Below are positions 54,321 through 64,000 of a stretch of DNA of 64,000 bases, in pieces. The DNA is from Lumbricus terrestris. Taxonomy: Eukaryota > Annelida > Clitellata > Crassiclitellata > Lumbricidae. Every line of letters begins with the position of its first letter. The first letter of the stretch is position 1. Location of the stretch: assembly GCA_949752735.1 (NCBI GenBank), contig OX457042.1:57646156-57710155 (forward strand), given 5' to 3'. A model generated the notes under the pieces. That model was given only the letters and a program-made list of their open reading frames with translations. It was not told where the DNA came from and did not search any database. The position numbers and the translations under genes are program-made.

Positions 54321-55132
54321 CAGTGGTGCACAACCTTTTTAAACCAAGGGCCACTGATCGATTTCTTAAACCCTTCGGGGGCCAAACAAGTGTGACAACT
54401 CAGACTATGTAGTTGTAAGACGAATGCACGTCAAATTTATTAAGATGACGTGCACAGTAAAACACAAGTAAAAGTAAATGATAAGAGCTATATAGAAAGG
54501 GGACTTATAGGCTATAGCACTTCTATGTTGCCACAAAATAATAGTTTTTCAGTGACCACTGTGCGCATGTCAGTGTGATGGTTGTGGCTGCATTTCCGCA
54601 ACTAGCTTAGAGATATCAGGTTGAATGTTTGTAGTTGACAAACGCAGAATTTCTTCGAGATGGTCGTCAGAGAGTTGATTCCGTGTGCTACTTTTGTTCA
54701 GCTTCATCTGTGAAAATGTCTGTTCACAGCGATAGGTGCTTGCAAACATGCTTGCGTGAACAAGAGCATTGTCCTTCAGATTAACAAATGTCGCAGGAAG
54801 AGACTTGTAAAAGTCAAGCAAAGTTTTGTCTCTGTGAGCAGCATGCATTGCATCAGATGACCGGAGATCAATAAGTTCCAACTGTTATGAAAAAGGTAAT
54901 AATAATCTTATTATTAATCACGCAACCAATACAATGGAAAGATACAGCAGAAGACAAGAAAGATGGCGGCGACAGTTGTGTGCTTTTGCCTGAAATTAGA
55001 GGTATGCACCACTGTAGACTTAATGTTAATTTAGGCTCTTAAATAGTTGCCTTTCCTGTTGGTCATCGCGGGCCACATGACAACCCGTCGCGGGCCGGAT
55101 GTGGCCCGCGGGCCGGACGTTGTGCACCACTG
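54321..55132 (-). mobile_element. hAT transposon with transposase C-terminal fragment
   Basis: Inverted ends CAGTGGTGCACAAC; exact duplication TTCCAGAC (54313-54320, 55133-55140). A minus-strand open frame of 103 codons (54881-54570) encodes ASTYRCEQTFSQMKLNKSST and LSDDHLEEILRLSTTNIQPD, the hAT dimerisation region as in EPM2AIP1/GTF2IRD2/ZBED-like proteins. The catalytic part is missing, so it is non-autonomous. Confidence 0.92.
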
Positions 55133-55434
55133 TTCCAGACAGTAGGCCCCACGACCGAGAAAGCACGGCGCTGCTTAATAGCTAAGCGAGCCCGCAGGAC
55201 CAGAAGCTCACTCCTAGCCGAAAAGCGAAGTACACGACGCGCTGCAACTTCTGGACAGTAAATATCATGCAAGTAAGACGGAGCACAGCCAAGGACACAG
55301 CAAGAGACCACAGCAGCAATGCGGAATGAGATTCGCTGGGACACAGGCAGCCAGTGCAGTATATTGCGCAAATAAGCAGCGATAGGAGCAAATTTAGGAA
55401 GCCGCCCAACAAGGCGAGCAGCCGAGCGCAAGAC

Positions 55435-55601
<167 letters not shown>

Positions 55602-55690
55602 AGACCACCGGAGCTGACACAGCCGGTAATAGGCACTCCGCGCAACCAACATGCTACTTTCTAATGACAAGCTGCTTGCGTCAGTCTGCA

Positions 55691-56039
55691 GCAATTCATT
55701 CCATGTCCTGCGTGGTTTGTTTCCGCGTGTAATAAAGCGTCGCTGCGGTCTGCGCCCGAGATCTCATAACTTTGAATTGCCAACTAGCCTAAAGATGATA
55801 AGAACTTCATACCTAGAGTACTTTATACAATAGCTTAAAACAAATGATAAAAATAAGCGATTTGTTTAAATAATGCAACTCTTGAACAATGTAGGCCTAC
55901 AAACATTTTTTCATTTCTTTTATATAACTAATTTTCTGTTCTTCTTGTAACTGTGTTGCGGCTTGTCAACCTGATTTCTGATTAACCTTCATCCTACCAA
56001 CACATTTTACATACGTTGTTTACCAACTGGGGTCCGAAC
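55691..56039. other. Unannotated stretch
   Basis: AT-rich DNA without recognisable features; TAGGCCTA at 55892. Confidence 0.45.
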
Positions 56040-56537
56040 GGACCCCAAACATATATACATACATTCTTGTACATATACACACAAACACACATATATAATT
56101 GCATGTATGTATGTATATACATGTATGTAGCCTAAATGTATGTATGCATGTCTGTATAAATGTATGTATGTATGTATGTTTGTAGGTAAGTATGTATGTA
56201 TGCATGCAGTGGTGTTTGTATGTATAATATGCATGTATATGTAATATTATGTATGTGCCTGTGAATGTATGTATGTATGTATGTATGCATGTATATGTAT
56301 CATACATACATACATACATACAATGCATACATACATACATACATACATACATACATAATGTATATATGTATGCACATACGAACATACATACACATGCATG
56401 TATTGTATGTATGTACTGTATGTATTGTGTGTATGTGCCATACATACAATACATATATACATGACATTGTATGCATAATATATATATGCATGCATGATAC
56501 ATACACATATTCATACATACATACATACATACATACA
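56040..56537. repeat. (TATG/CATA)n array ending at gap
   Basis: Mixed TATG and CATA blocks with several orientation changes; runs into the assembly gap. Confidence 0.95.
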
Positions 56538-56737
56538 NNNNNNNNNNNNNNNNNNNNNNNNNNNNNNNNNNNNNNNNNNNNNNNNNNNNNNNNNNNNNNN
56601 NNNNNNNNNNNNNNNNNNNNNNNNNNNNNNNNNNNNNNNNNNNNNNNNNNNNNNNNNNNNNNNNNNNNNNNNNNNNNNNNNNNNNNNNNNNNNNNNNNNN
56701 NNNNNNNNNNNNNNNNNNNNNNNNNNNNNNNNNNNNN
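56538..56737. other. Assembly gap (200 N)
   Basis: Exactly 200 N, a round number suggesting a nominal rather than measured length. It removes the 5' part of gene C exon 1. Confidence 1.
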
Positions 56738-57000
56738 GGAAGTATCCATTGTGGGTCTGTCCTATCTGGTCAAACCATCAACCCATAGAATTGGCTCCAT
56801 CATACGAAAAGTTGTCTGGACAATGCTTCTCCTGTTTGGAACAGGTTTCATGAGTTTCCAAATGTACGATCGCATAACTTACTACCTCGCATATCCAACA
56901 ACCGTCAACTACCGAGTGGCTTACAACCGATCTCTGCGCTTTCCTACGGTCACCATCTGTTCCGAGATTTATATCAGCAAGAAGGCCTTCGCTGCAGTTG
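56738..57000 (+). CDS. DEG/ENaC channel gene C, 3' part of first coding exon
   Basis: Begins in the gap and encodes VSIVGLSYLVKPSTHRIGSI, TM1 (VVWTMLLLFGTGFMSFQMYD) and RFPTVTICSEIYISKKAF; ends GCAGTTG|GTAAGT in phase 1, the same place as exon 1 of genes A and B. T-H-R-I-G again replaces the usual His-Gly motif. It is on the opposite strand from A and B and more diverged, so an older paralogue. The next exons were not found before the window ends; a 6-kb LTR element begins 68 bp into the intron. Confidence 0.9.
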
Positions 57001-57068
57001 GTAAGTAGACTTCACTTCATTTTTGTATAAAATCTTTAAATTAAATTTAAAATTCTTCCAAGTACTAC

Positions 57069-58414
57069 TGTTGTAAAAATAGGCCCCTGCAGTTTGTTTT
57101 AATTAATTGTCCGTGTCCCTGTCTGCCTGTGTATCGTTGAAACATGCCGTCTACTTAATTTATGCATAGGCGTGGCTAAGCGTCTACATGGCGTCTACTT
57201 AATTTATGCAAGGCGTGGCTAAGCGTCAACATGCCGTCTACTTAATTTATGCATAGGCGTGGCTAAGCGTCTACATGGCGTCTACTTAATTTATGCAAGG
57301 CGTGGCTAAGCGTCTACCTGGGCCTGACAGGCGACTACATAATATATGCAGGGCGTGGTCCAGCGTCTACATAATATATGCATGGGCGTGGCTTGGCGCA
57401 TACGTATATATACGAGTGCGTGCGCAGGCACGGGAGTCATCGACCGAGAAACAGTCAGAGAAGCAGTCGTCGAAATACAGTCGATCGAACGGAAGGATCA
57501 GCCGACGCGGTCGCCGTGATATAGAAGAGAGCTGCGACAGCCGAGTGTTACAGGTTCGAGGCGCAGTGCAGCTACGAGTCGTACGGGAGAAAACGCTTCG
57601 AAGAGCGCTACGGTGAATCTACGACGTCTGCAATCCGACGCTGTCGACGACGAAAGGTTCGTAAGCCTTTGCTGTCCGACGCTGGTGGCTGGGGTTCGAT
57701 TCTTGACCCACAGTCGAGCTCTTCTGGAATCCGACGCGGCTGACGGCGGAAAGTCTGGGGACTTTCGTGAATCTACGACGACTACGATCCGACGCTGTCG
57801 ACGACGAAAGGTTCGTAAGCCTTTGCTGTCCGACGCTGGTGGCTGGGGTTCGATTCTTGACCCACAGTCGAGCTCTTCTGGAATCCGACGCTGACGACGA
57901 CGGAAGGTCTGGTGATTCTTGCTACGCAACGACGACGCCATTCGACTCCGGATCTGCCAACATCTCCGACCGGGTGAGCGCAGTGGTTCAGTTTTATCGC
58001 TACGCAACGACGACGTCGACTCTGGTTCGAAACCCGACCCGTTTCACCGACTTCGACGTGAGCTGGCGAAGCAGCGGTCCTCTACTCGACGACGATTCAG
58101 CATTCTGCGTTGGCAATTACTGTAGATAGTGGTATATTAGTTTTCAGACAGTGGCGCTACGCGAATTGCTCCGAACTTGCTCCGAACTTGCTCCGAACTT
58201 GCTCCGAACTCTGGCGCTATAGAAGTTGGCTGAGGACAGCTTAACGAGGGTTTTCTTGAAGTCGAATAAAAGTGTTTCAAGCCTGACTGGCTAGTCGTCA
58301 ATCCCCAGTTGACGCCGGACTACACGACGGACGGACATCGCCTTAACGACTAGGGTCTGGAGCTCGGTTCCTGGTGGTCTTTTGCCCAGCCCTAGTGGGT
58401 CGAGATTCTTTACA
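57069..58414 (+). repeat. 5' LTR
   Basis: U3 has six imperfect 38-43 bp repeats (57145-57395) each with TTAATTTATGCA or TAATATATGCA and GGCGTGG. A TATA box is at 57405. A 154-bp tandem duplication starts at 57613 and 57767. TGCTCCGAACT is repeated four times near 58167-58210. AATAAA at 58265. Confidence 0.96.
57405..57412 (+). promoter_or_regulatory. LTR TATA box
   Basis: TATATATA directly downstream of the U3 repeats and before a GC-rich leader; transcription would be expected to start about 57435. The 3' LTR has the same box at 62140-62147. Confidence 0.7.
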
Positions 58415-58417
58415 AAC

Positions 58418-58435
58418 TGGTACCGTGAAGTGGAG
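58418..58435 (+). other. Candidate primer-binding site
   Basis: TGGTACCGTGAAGTGG starts 3 bases after the LTR end, the usual TGG start of a site complementary to a tRNA 3' CCA end. I cannot assign the tRNA. Confidence 0.6.
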
Positions 58436-58515
58436 TGATTGGATTTCGTCGGACTTCTACAAAGCTGGTCCCAGCTACGAACTGATTGCAGCCTGTGGAG
58501 CGAAATTCAGCGACA

Positions 58516-61176
58516 ATGTGGAACACGGCAGAGATGGACGGGAACGCTGATGACCGCCCGATGACTTCGACGCCAGCAGTGGGACGAAGGACGGACCTCT
58601 TGGTCGACTTTGAGGTCGAGTCCAGCCGCTTCATGGAGAGAATCGATTTCGACGACGTGCCGAAGAAGGATCGCAGAAGTCTGCTGATTCCTGAGAGAGA
58701 CTCGACCGCCTTGGAGACGAAAGTCTTGGACAACGTCAGTCGCTTGGTCAGCGAACGGAAGATGACCATGAAACCAGCAAAATTCGATGGGACTGGGTCT
58801 CTCGAATCGTTCTTGGCACAATTCGACGTCTGCGCACGCCACAATAGATGGACGGCAATCGACAAAGTCGACTTCCTCCGTGTTTCCTTGGAAAAGGCAG
58901 CAACGCAGCTGTTGTGGGACTTTGGAGCGCGAACGGAGGTGACGTATGAACAGCTGGTCGAGAGACTTCGTCAACGATACGGCGCGGAAGGTCAAGCTGA
59001 GACTTTTCGTGCGCAACTCTACTATCGTCGCCAGAGGGCGGATGAAAGTCTGGGAGATCTGCTGCACGACATCCGGAGACTTGTCGTTCTCGCCTATCCA
59101 GTGCCGTCGAACGAGACGACCGAGATCGTTGCTAAGGACGCCTTCCTTGAAGCTATCCGTGACCGGGAGCTGTCTCTAAAGGTGAGAGAACGGGAACCGA
59201 AGACGATCGACGAGGCGTACCGAACAGCTCTACGCTTGTCGGCGTATCAACAGACCGCAGACCTGGAGGATCGTCGCAGACCGGCGAATCGAATAAGAGG
59301 AACTCAGGAGGCCGACACCAGAGGACAGCTTCAGTCTCAGCTGGACGACTTCTTCACTGCCCAGCGCAAGTGGCAGCAGGACATGGAAGAAAGAATCTGC
59401 CGACAGCTGGAGGGACTTCGAAGCTCGAACAGGACGAACTTCAACTCCGCACCGATGGCTCCGCCGACCATTCCGTCTCAAGGTAACGCATCAGGAAGTC
59501 TGGGACGTGGGTCGACCTGTTTCAAATGCGGGTCCCCAGGGCACTACGCACGCCAGTGCCGACAACGCCGACAGTTTCCAGACCGCCGGAACGACGACGC
59601 ACGCGATTCGGGCCAGCCGACGACCGAGCAAGAGACCGTCACCAACCATACAACGAGAGACAGAGCAACTGGCGTGACGAACAACGCGATCTACATGTAC
59701 ATCCATGGAGTGATCAACGGACGGCAAAGAACATGCCTAGTGGACACTGGGTCGGAGGTAAGCCTGGTTCCCTCGTCTGATGTTGATGGGTTGTTGCTCC
59801 AGCCTAGCACTCGCATTCTCTTGGCTGCTAACGGAACACAGATAAGGGTTTTGGGTCAGGTTGATGTCCCAATTAGGATTTCCAGAGGTTTTTCCATTGA
59901 GACAAATTTTCTCGTCTCTGACCAGATTGGGGAACCAATGCTGGGAATGGATTGGTTGAGGCAACACCGCTGTCGACTTGGTTTTGGTCAGGGTGCACTC
60001 TTTGTTGGTAGACGCCGCATTTCTTTGGTTAAGGGCAATGGTTCGCTTTGGTGTCGCAGGGTTATTGTTGCTGAGGAGACAACTGTTCTTCCTCGTTCGC
60101 AGTGCGATATCCCTTGTAGGACGCAATATCGTGATTTGACGACCACAGCTGAAGCGTGGATGACTGAATCTAAAGAGATTCGGCCGGGATTGCATGTAGC
60201 TAGAGTTGTGCTGAATGATGATGATGATAAAATGTGCATTCGTGTGGTGAATTTGAATGAACAGCCTGCGATGTTAACTACTGACTTGATGTTGGGCGAT
60301 TTGCACCCCGTAAATGTTGAAGTAATGGAAGGCAGTGATAGACAGACGGGTCCGGAAGCACAGTTAGTGGAAAAATTGATGGAAGATGTCTCCGAGGATG
60401 TTTCGGCTGAGGTGAAAGAACGTCTGAAGAATTTGTTGGTCGAGTACGGAAGCATTTTCTCGACCACTGACCATGATTTGGGAAGGACCATGATTACTCA
60501 GCATAGGATTGATACTGGGGACTCCCATCCGGTGAGACAACCGTTGAGGAGGCAACCGCTTCCTTATCAGGCTACCATTGATGCGCAACTGGAACAAATG
60601 TTGGTAACTGGAGTTGTGGAACCAGACGGGAACGGGCAGACGTATTCGACCTACGCTGCGGAATTGCTGGAAAAGTTTGAAAAAGCGTATCGCGCTGCAC
60701 GCCAAGGTCTCAGAAAAGGCGCTGAGCGACGTAAGCACAACTACGACTTACGTGTACGACCAGCGAAATTTGAAGCCGGAGACTGGGTTTACTACTTCAG
60801 TCCACGGAAATTTGTGGGACGTAGTCCGAAGTTCCAGCGTAATTTCACTGGTCCGTGGATGATTGTGCGGGCGTGTGGTCCGGTCAACTATCTTCTCCAA
60901 AAGTCGCCGAAGGCTAAACCCTTCGTGGCGCACGTAGACAAGCTTCGCCACTGTTATGGAAGGACGAAGGGAGAATGGACTGAGGCGACCGAAAAAGTGA
61001 CCGGAGGGTCGCCCCAAAAAGTGACCGGGAGCGCCACGGCTTCTACCAGTCGACGACCACACCGCCGTGGGGACGGAACGCGCGAAACGGATGCGCACGA
61101 CCAGGATTTGGACGGAGTGGCGACCTCTACAGGTCGACCACGACGCAACGCTGGCCGTCCTGTCCGCTTTCAGTGA
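58516..61176 (+). CDS. Gag-protease polyprotein fused to integrase C-terminal (GPY/F) module
   Basis: Retroelement structural protein and processing protease, 886 residues from ATG 58516 (A at -3). Seen: gag capsid-like region about 85-245 (PAKFDGTGSLESFLAQFDVC, ADESLGDLLHDIRRLV); zinc knuckle C335-x2-C-x4-H-x4-C348; retropepsin active site LVDTGSE with Asp410 and LGMDWL about 476-481; the first residues of the reverse transcriptase region from His663 (HPVRQPLRRQPLPYQ ... GVVEPD to about 704); then an abrupt join to the integrase tail (FEKAYRAARQGLRKGAERRK, FTGPWMIV at about 776-783) and an Arg-rich end. Normal elements carry roughly 900 more residues between these two parts. The frame is uninterrupted, which implies selection or very recent origin. 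Described only as a deletion derivative. Confidence 0.93.
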   Translation: MWNTAEMDGNADDRPMTSTPAVGRRTDLLVDFEVESSRFMERIDFDDVPKKDRRSLLIPERDSTALETKVLDNVSRLVSERKMTMKPAKFDGTGSLESFLAQFDVCARHNRWTAIDKVDFLRVSLEKAATQLLWDFGARTEVTYEQLVERLRQRYGAEGQAETFRAQLYYRRQRADESLGDLLHDIRRLVVLAYPVPSNETTEIVAKDAFLEAIRDRELSLKVREREPKTIDEAYRTALRLSAYQQTADLEDRRRPANRIRGTQEADTRGQLQSQLDDFFTAQRKWQQDMEERICRQLEGLRSSNRTNFNSAPMAPPTIPSQGNASGSLGRGSTCFKCGSPGHYARQCRQRRQFPDRRNDDARDSGQPTTEQETVTNHTTRDRATGVTNNAIYMYIHGVINGRQRTCLVDTGSEVSLVPSSDVDGLLLQPSTRILLAANGTQIRVLGQVDVPIRISRGFSIETNFLVSDQIGEPMLGMDWLRQHRCRLGFGQGALFVGRRRISLVKGNGSLWCRRVIVAEETTVLPRSQCDIPCRTQYRDLTTTAEAWMTESKEIRPGLHVARVVLNDDDDKMCIRVVNLNEQPAMLTTDLMLGDLHPVNVEVMEGSDRQTGPEAQLVEKLMEDVSEDVSAEVKERLKNLLVEYGSIFSTTDHDLGRTMITQHRIDTGDSHPVRQPLRRQPLPYQATIDAQLEQMLVTGVVEPDGNGQTYSTYAAELLEKFEKAYRAARQGLRKGAERRKHNYDLRVRPAKFEAGDWVYYFSPRKFVGRSPKFQRNFTGPWMIVRACGPVNYLLQKSPKAKPFVAHVDKLRHCYGRTKGEWTEATEKVTGGSPQKVTGSATASTSRRPHRRGDGTRETDAHDQDLDGVATSTGRPRRNAGRPVRFQ
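60620..60650 (+). other. In-frame pol deletion junction
   Basis: Codons read VVEPDGNGQTYSTY: reverse-transcriptase N-terminal residues run straight into integrase C-terminal residues. No frameshift or stop marks the join. Confidence 0.85.
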
Positions 61177-61308
61177 ACGCGGCTGAAAGCAAATTAGAAA
61201 TAATTATTGAGTCGTGCCTGACTCCGAGCTTATTTTTTTTGATTAGGCGTAATTGCCAGCTGTATAGTTAGCTATTCAATTGTTTGTACTTATGCTATGT
61301 CGTTTTGA

Positions 61309-61560
61309 AAAAAAAAAAGAGAAGAAAGAAGGGGGGTGTGAACAAAACAGTTCACACCGTACCCGAAATGAAAAAAAAAATAGAGAAATAAGCCTAAAAA
61401 AAAATAAAAAAAGAGAAAAAGAAAAACAGGCAGAGACATGAAAAACAGGCGAGAAAAAAAAAATAATAAAAGGGGGTTGTGACCGAGATGGCACTTCGCA
61501 CCCGCAAGAAAAGAGCCGAACAAAAAGGGGGATGTGCGCGAAAAGCACTTCGCACCCGAT
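61309..61560 (+). repeat. Purine-rich 3' untranslated block with repeated PPT-like tracts
   Basis: Three A-rich plus G-run tracts followed by TGTG (G-runs at 61331, 61472 and 61527). GCACTTCGCACCCG occurs at 61491 and 61545. A 9-bp stem (GGTGTGAAC 61335-61343 with 61350-61358) follows the first. Confidence 0.8.
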
Positions 61561-61792
61561 TCAGCTTGGCTATTTATGATGTCTTTAATTACGGTACCGT
61601 GTGGCAGTTATTTCTGTGGCAAGCTGATGTACAGCATTTTGCTGATTGGAAAACTTGTTAGATTTTCTTTTGGTACAGATACTCTTGCATTTGCTGTATA
61701 GTTGGACAATTAATCGTGTTTTATAGGATATTTTACTCCGATTGTCGGGTAGATTTTCTGTTAGTGCTCCAAGGTGGGCCTTGGATTGCTTC

Positions 61793-61803
61793 TGGGGGAG
61801 GCG
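61793..61803 (+). other. Polypurine tract next to 3' LTR
   Basis: TGGGGGAGGCG immediately precedes the 3' LTR TG, the expected place for plus-strand priming. Confidence 0.65.
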
Positions 61804-63149
61804 TGTTGTAAAAATAGGCCCCTGCAGTTTGTTTTAATTAATTGTCCGTGTCCCTGTCTGCCTGTGTATCGTTGAAACATGCCGTCTACTTAATTTATGC
61901 ATAGGCGTGGCTAAGCGTCTACATGGCGTCTACTTAATTTATGCAAGGCGTGGCTAAGCGTCAACATGCCGTCTACTTAATTTATGCATAGGCGTGGCTA
62001 AGCGTCTACATGGCGTCTACTTAATTTATGCAAGGCGTGGCTAAGCGTCTACCTGGGCCTGACAGGCGACTACATAATATATGCAGGGCGTGGTCCAGCG
62101 TCTACATAACATATGCATGGGCGTGGCTTGGCGCATACGTATATATACGAGTGCGTGCGCAGGCACGGGAGTCATCGACCGAGAAACAGTCAGAGAAGCA
62201 GTCGTCGAAATACAGTCGATCGAACGGAAGGATCAGCCGACGCGGTCGCCGTGATATAGAAGAGAGCTGCGACAGCCGAGTGTTACAGGTTCGAGGCGCA
62301 GTGCAGCTACGAGTCGTACGGGAGAAAACGCTTCGAAGAGCGCTACGGTGAATCTACGACGTCTGCAATCCGACGCTGTCGACGACGAAAGGTTCGTAAG
62401 CCTTTGCTGTCCGACGCTGGTGGCTGGGGTTCGATTCTTGACCCACAGTCGAGCTCTTCTGGAATCCGACGCGGCTGACGGCGGAAAGTCTGGGGACTTT
62501 CGTGAATCTACGACGACTACGATCCGACGCTGTCGACGACGAAAGGTTCGTAAGCCTTTGCTGTCCGACGCTGGTGGCTGGGGTTCGATTCTTGACCCAC
62601 AGTCGAGCTCTTCTGGAATCCGACGCTGACGACGACGGAAGGTCTGGTGATTCTTGCTACGCAACGACGACGCCATTCGACTCCGGATCTGCCAACATCT
62701 CCGACCGGGTGAGCGCAGTGGTTCAGTTTTATCGCTACGCAACGACGACGTCGACTCTGGTTCGAAACCCGACCCGTTTCACCGACTTCGACGTGAGCTG
62801 GCGAAGCAGCGGTCCTCTACTCGACGACGATTCAGCATTCTGCGTTGGCAATTACTGTAGATAGTGGTATATTAGTTTTCAGACAGTGGCGCTACGCGAA
62901 TTGCTCCGAACTTGCTCCGAACTTGCTCCGAACTTGCTCCGAACTCTGGCGCTATAGAAGTTGGCTGAGGACAGCTTAACGAGAGTTTTCTTGAAGTCGA
63001 ATAAAAGTGTTTCAAGCCTGACTGGCTAGTCGTCAATCCCCAGTTGACGCCGGACTACACGACGGACGGACATCGCCTTAACGACTAGGGTCTGGAGCTC
63101 GGTTCCTGGTGGTCTTTTGCCCAGCCCTAGTGGGTCGAGATTCTTTACA
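61804..63149 (+). repeat. 3' LTR
   Basis: Same length as the 5' LTR. Differences seen: ATAATATATGC versus ATAACATATGC (62109) and CGAGGG versus CGAGAG (62985). AATAAA at 63000 is the likely polyadenylation signal. Confidence 0.96.
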
Positions 63150-63199
63150 CTACTATTAGGCCTACTTATTCTTTTAATGCTACCTCTCCTAGGACCATT

Positions 63200-63535
<336 letters not shown>

Positions 63536-64000
63536 TAATATATTGATAATAATTATAAAAATAATAATGATAATTTTTAATGATGATAGATGATTAAAAA
63601 ATCCGCTGCATTTCGCGGTAGGCTCCCTACCTTATGGGGACTGGATGCCAACGGCGAATGGACCTAGGCGCCGTTCAGGTGTTTTAATTGTGTTCATATT
63701 ATTAATGTTTGTCTCTTATAGGGAGCAAACATGTAGGCCTATGCATTTCGGTATGTAGGCAGCAGACGTAAGAGATTTCGATGTAAAGAAGATGTAATGC
63801 TTAGCACCCAATAACTGGACTTCAATCTCAGGGGCGCGTGGCAGTGGAGAGAACTGGAGATGTAAACAGAGCGCAACAAACTTTAGCTCACATTATTGAG
63901 GAATGAGGATGCACCAGTCTGCCAATTTATATTATTGTGAACGCCTTTCACTAAACGCTCACAACACTGAACTCATTTGACTCAGCAATACAAAGAAACT
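63536..64000. other. Unannotated right edge
   Basis: AT-rich DNA within the presumed intron of gene C; no exon recognised. Confidence 0.45.

Larger units (their letters stand above)
57069..63149 (+). mobile_element. Young non-autonomous Ty3/gypsy-type LTR retrotransposon
   Basis: Two 1346-bp LTRs (57069-58414, 61804-63149), each TG...CA, differ by two substitutions that I can see and flank a 3389-bp interior. CTAC on both sides is a 4-bp target duplication. The interior has a primer-site candidate, one long gag-protease frame fused to the integrase C-terminal tail, and a purine tract. Most of reverse transcriptase, all RNase H and the integrase core are missing, so the element needs proteins in trans. 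Inserted in intron 1 of gene C, same strand. Confidence 0.95.

Noticed and set aside
57498..58129. Arg-rich frames of 93-169 codons on both strands in the LTRs
   Set aside because: They come from the GC-rich 154-bp LTR duplication, occur identically in both LTRs and have no domain content.
58486..58515. Earlier TTG start for the retroelement polyprotein
   Set aside because: A nuclear animal element would use ATG; the first in-frame ATG is 58516 with A at -3.

Overview
This window looks like non-coding-rich nuclear DNA of an animal, most likely a marine invertebrate. The evidence is spliced genes with GT-AG introns, very long tetranucleotide arrays, tRNA-derived SINEs, LINE fragments, hAT, mariner and piggyBac-type elements, and an LTR retrotransposon. 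Nothing bacterial is present. The style (DEG/ENaC channel cluster, dense hAT MITEs, abundant TAGGCCTA) would suit an echinoderm or another deuterostome or lophotrochozoan, but I cannot name the species.

Host genes. The only host genes I can support are members of one DEG/ENaC (ASIC/FMRFamide-gated/pickpocket type) sodium-channel cluster. Gene B (minus strand, 14610-29810) can be read completely by hand: seven exons whose phases all agree, giving 543 residues with both membrane segments. Gene A (minus strand, exon 1 at 35-626) is its close paralogue and runs off the left edge. Gene C (plus strand, exon 1 at 56738-57000) is more divergent, is cut by a 200-base assembly gap and runs rightwards. 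A and B sit in a tandem segmental duplication (about 31-5810 and 29217-32700), so the cluster grew by local duplication.

Mobile DNA. 0.6-14 kb: SINEs, LINE tails, several hAT elements with 8-bp duplications, a decayed mariner and a large CATA/TATG array. Inside gene B: a piggyBac-like element, a nested hAT plus inverted-repeat element, a relic of a repeat-borne PIN/FEN-like protein, a 153-bp tandem array, LINEs and SINEs. 32.7-39.3 kb: two giant CATA arrays, the first with an exact 395-bp higher-order duplication. 40-46 kb: minisatellite-core element, hAT MITEs, a piggyBac. 47.9-50.4 kb: a three-level nest (LINE inside palindromic mariner inside hAT). 54-55.7 kb: a LINE split by a hAT. 57069-63149: a very young 6.08-kb Ty3/gypsy-type LTR element that has lost most of pol in frame but keeps one open gag-protease-integrase-tail frame.

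The most unusual items are the pol-deleted but nearly pristine LTR element; a group of loci sharing a 35-bp minisatellite core but carrying different short-repeat borders; a SINE family whose 3' end copies the last codons and tail of a resident LINE; and at least 29 copies of the palindrome TAGGCCTA outside microsatellites.
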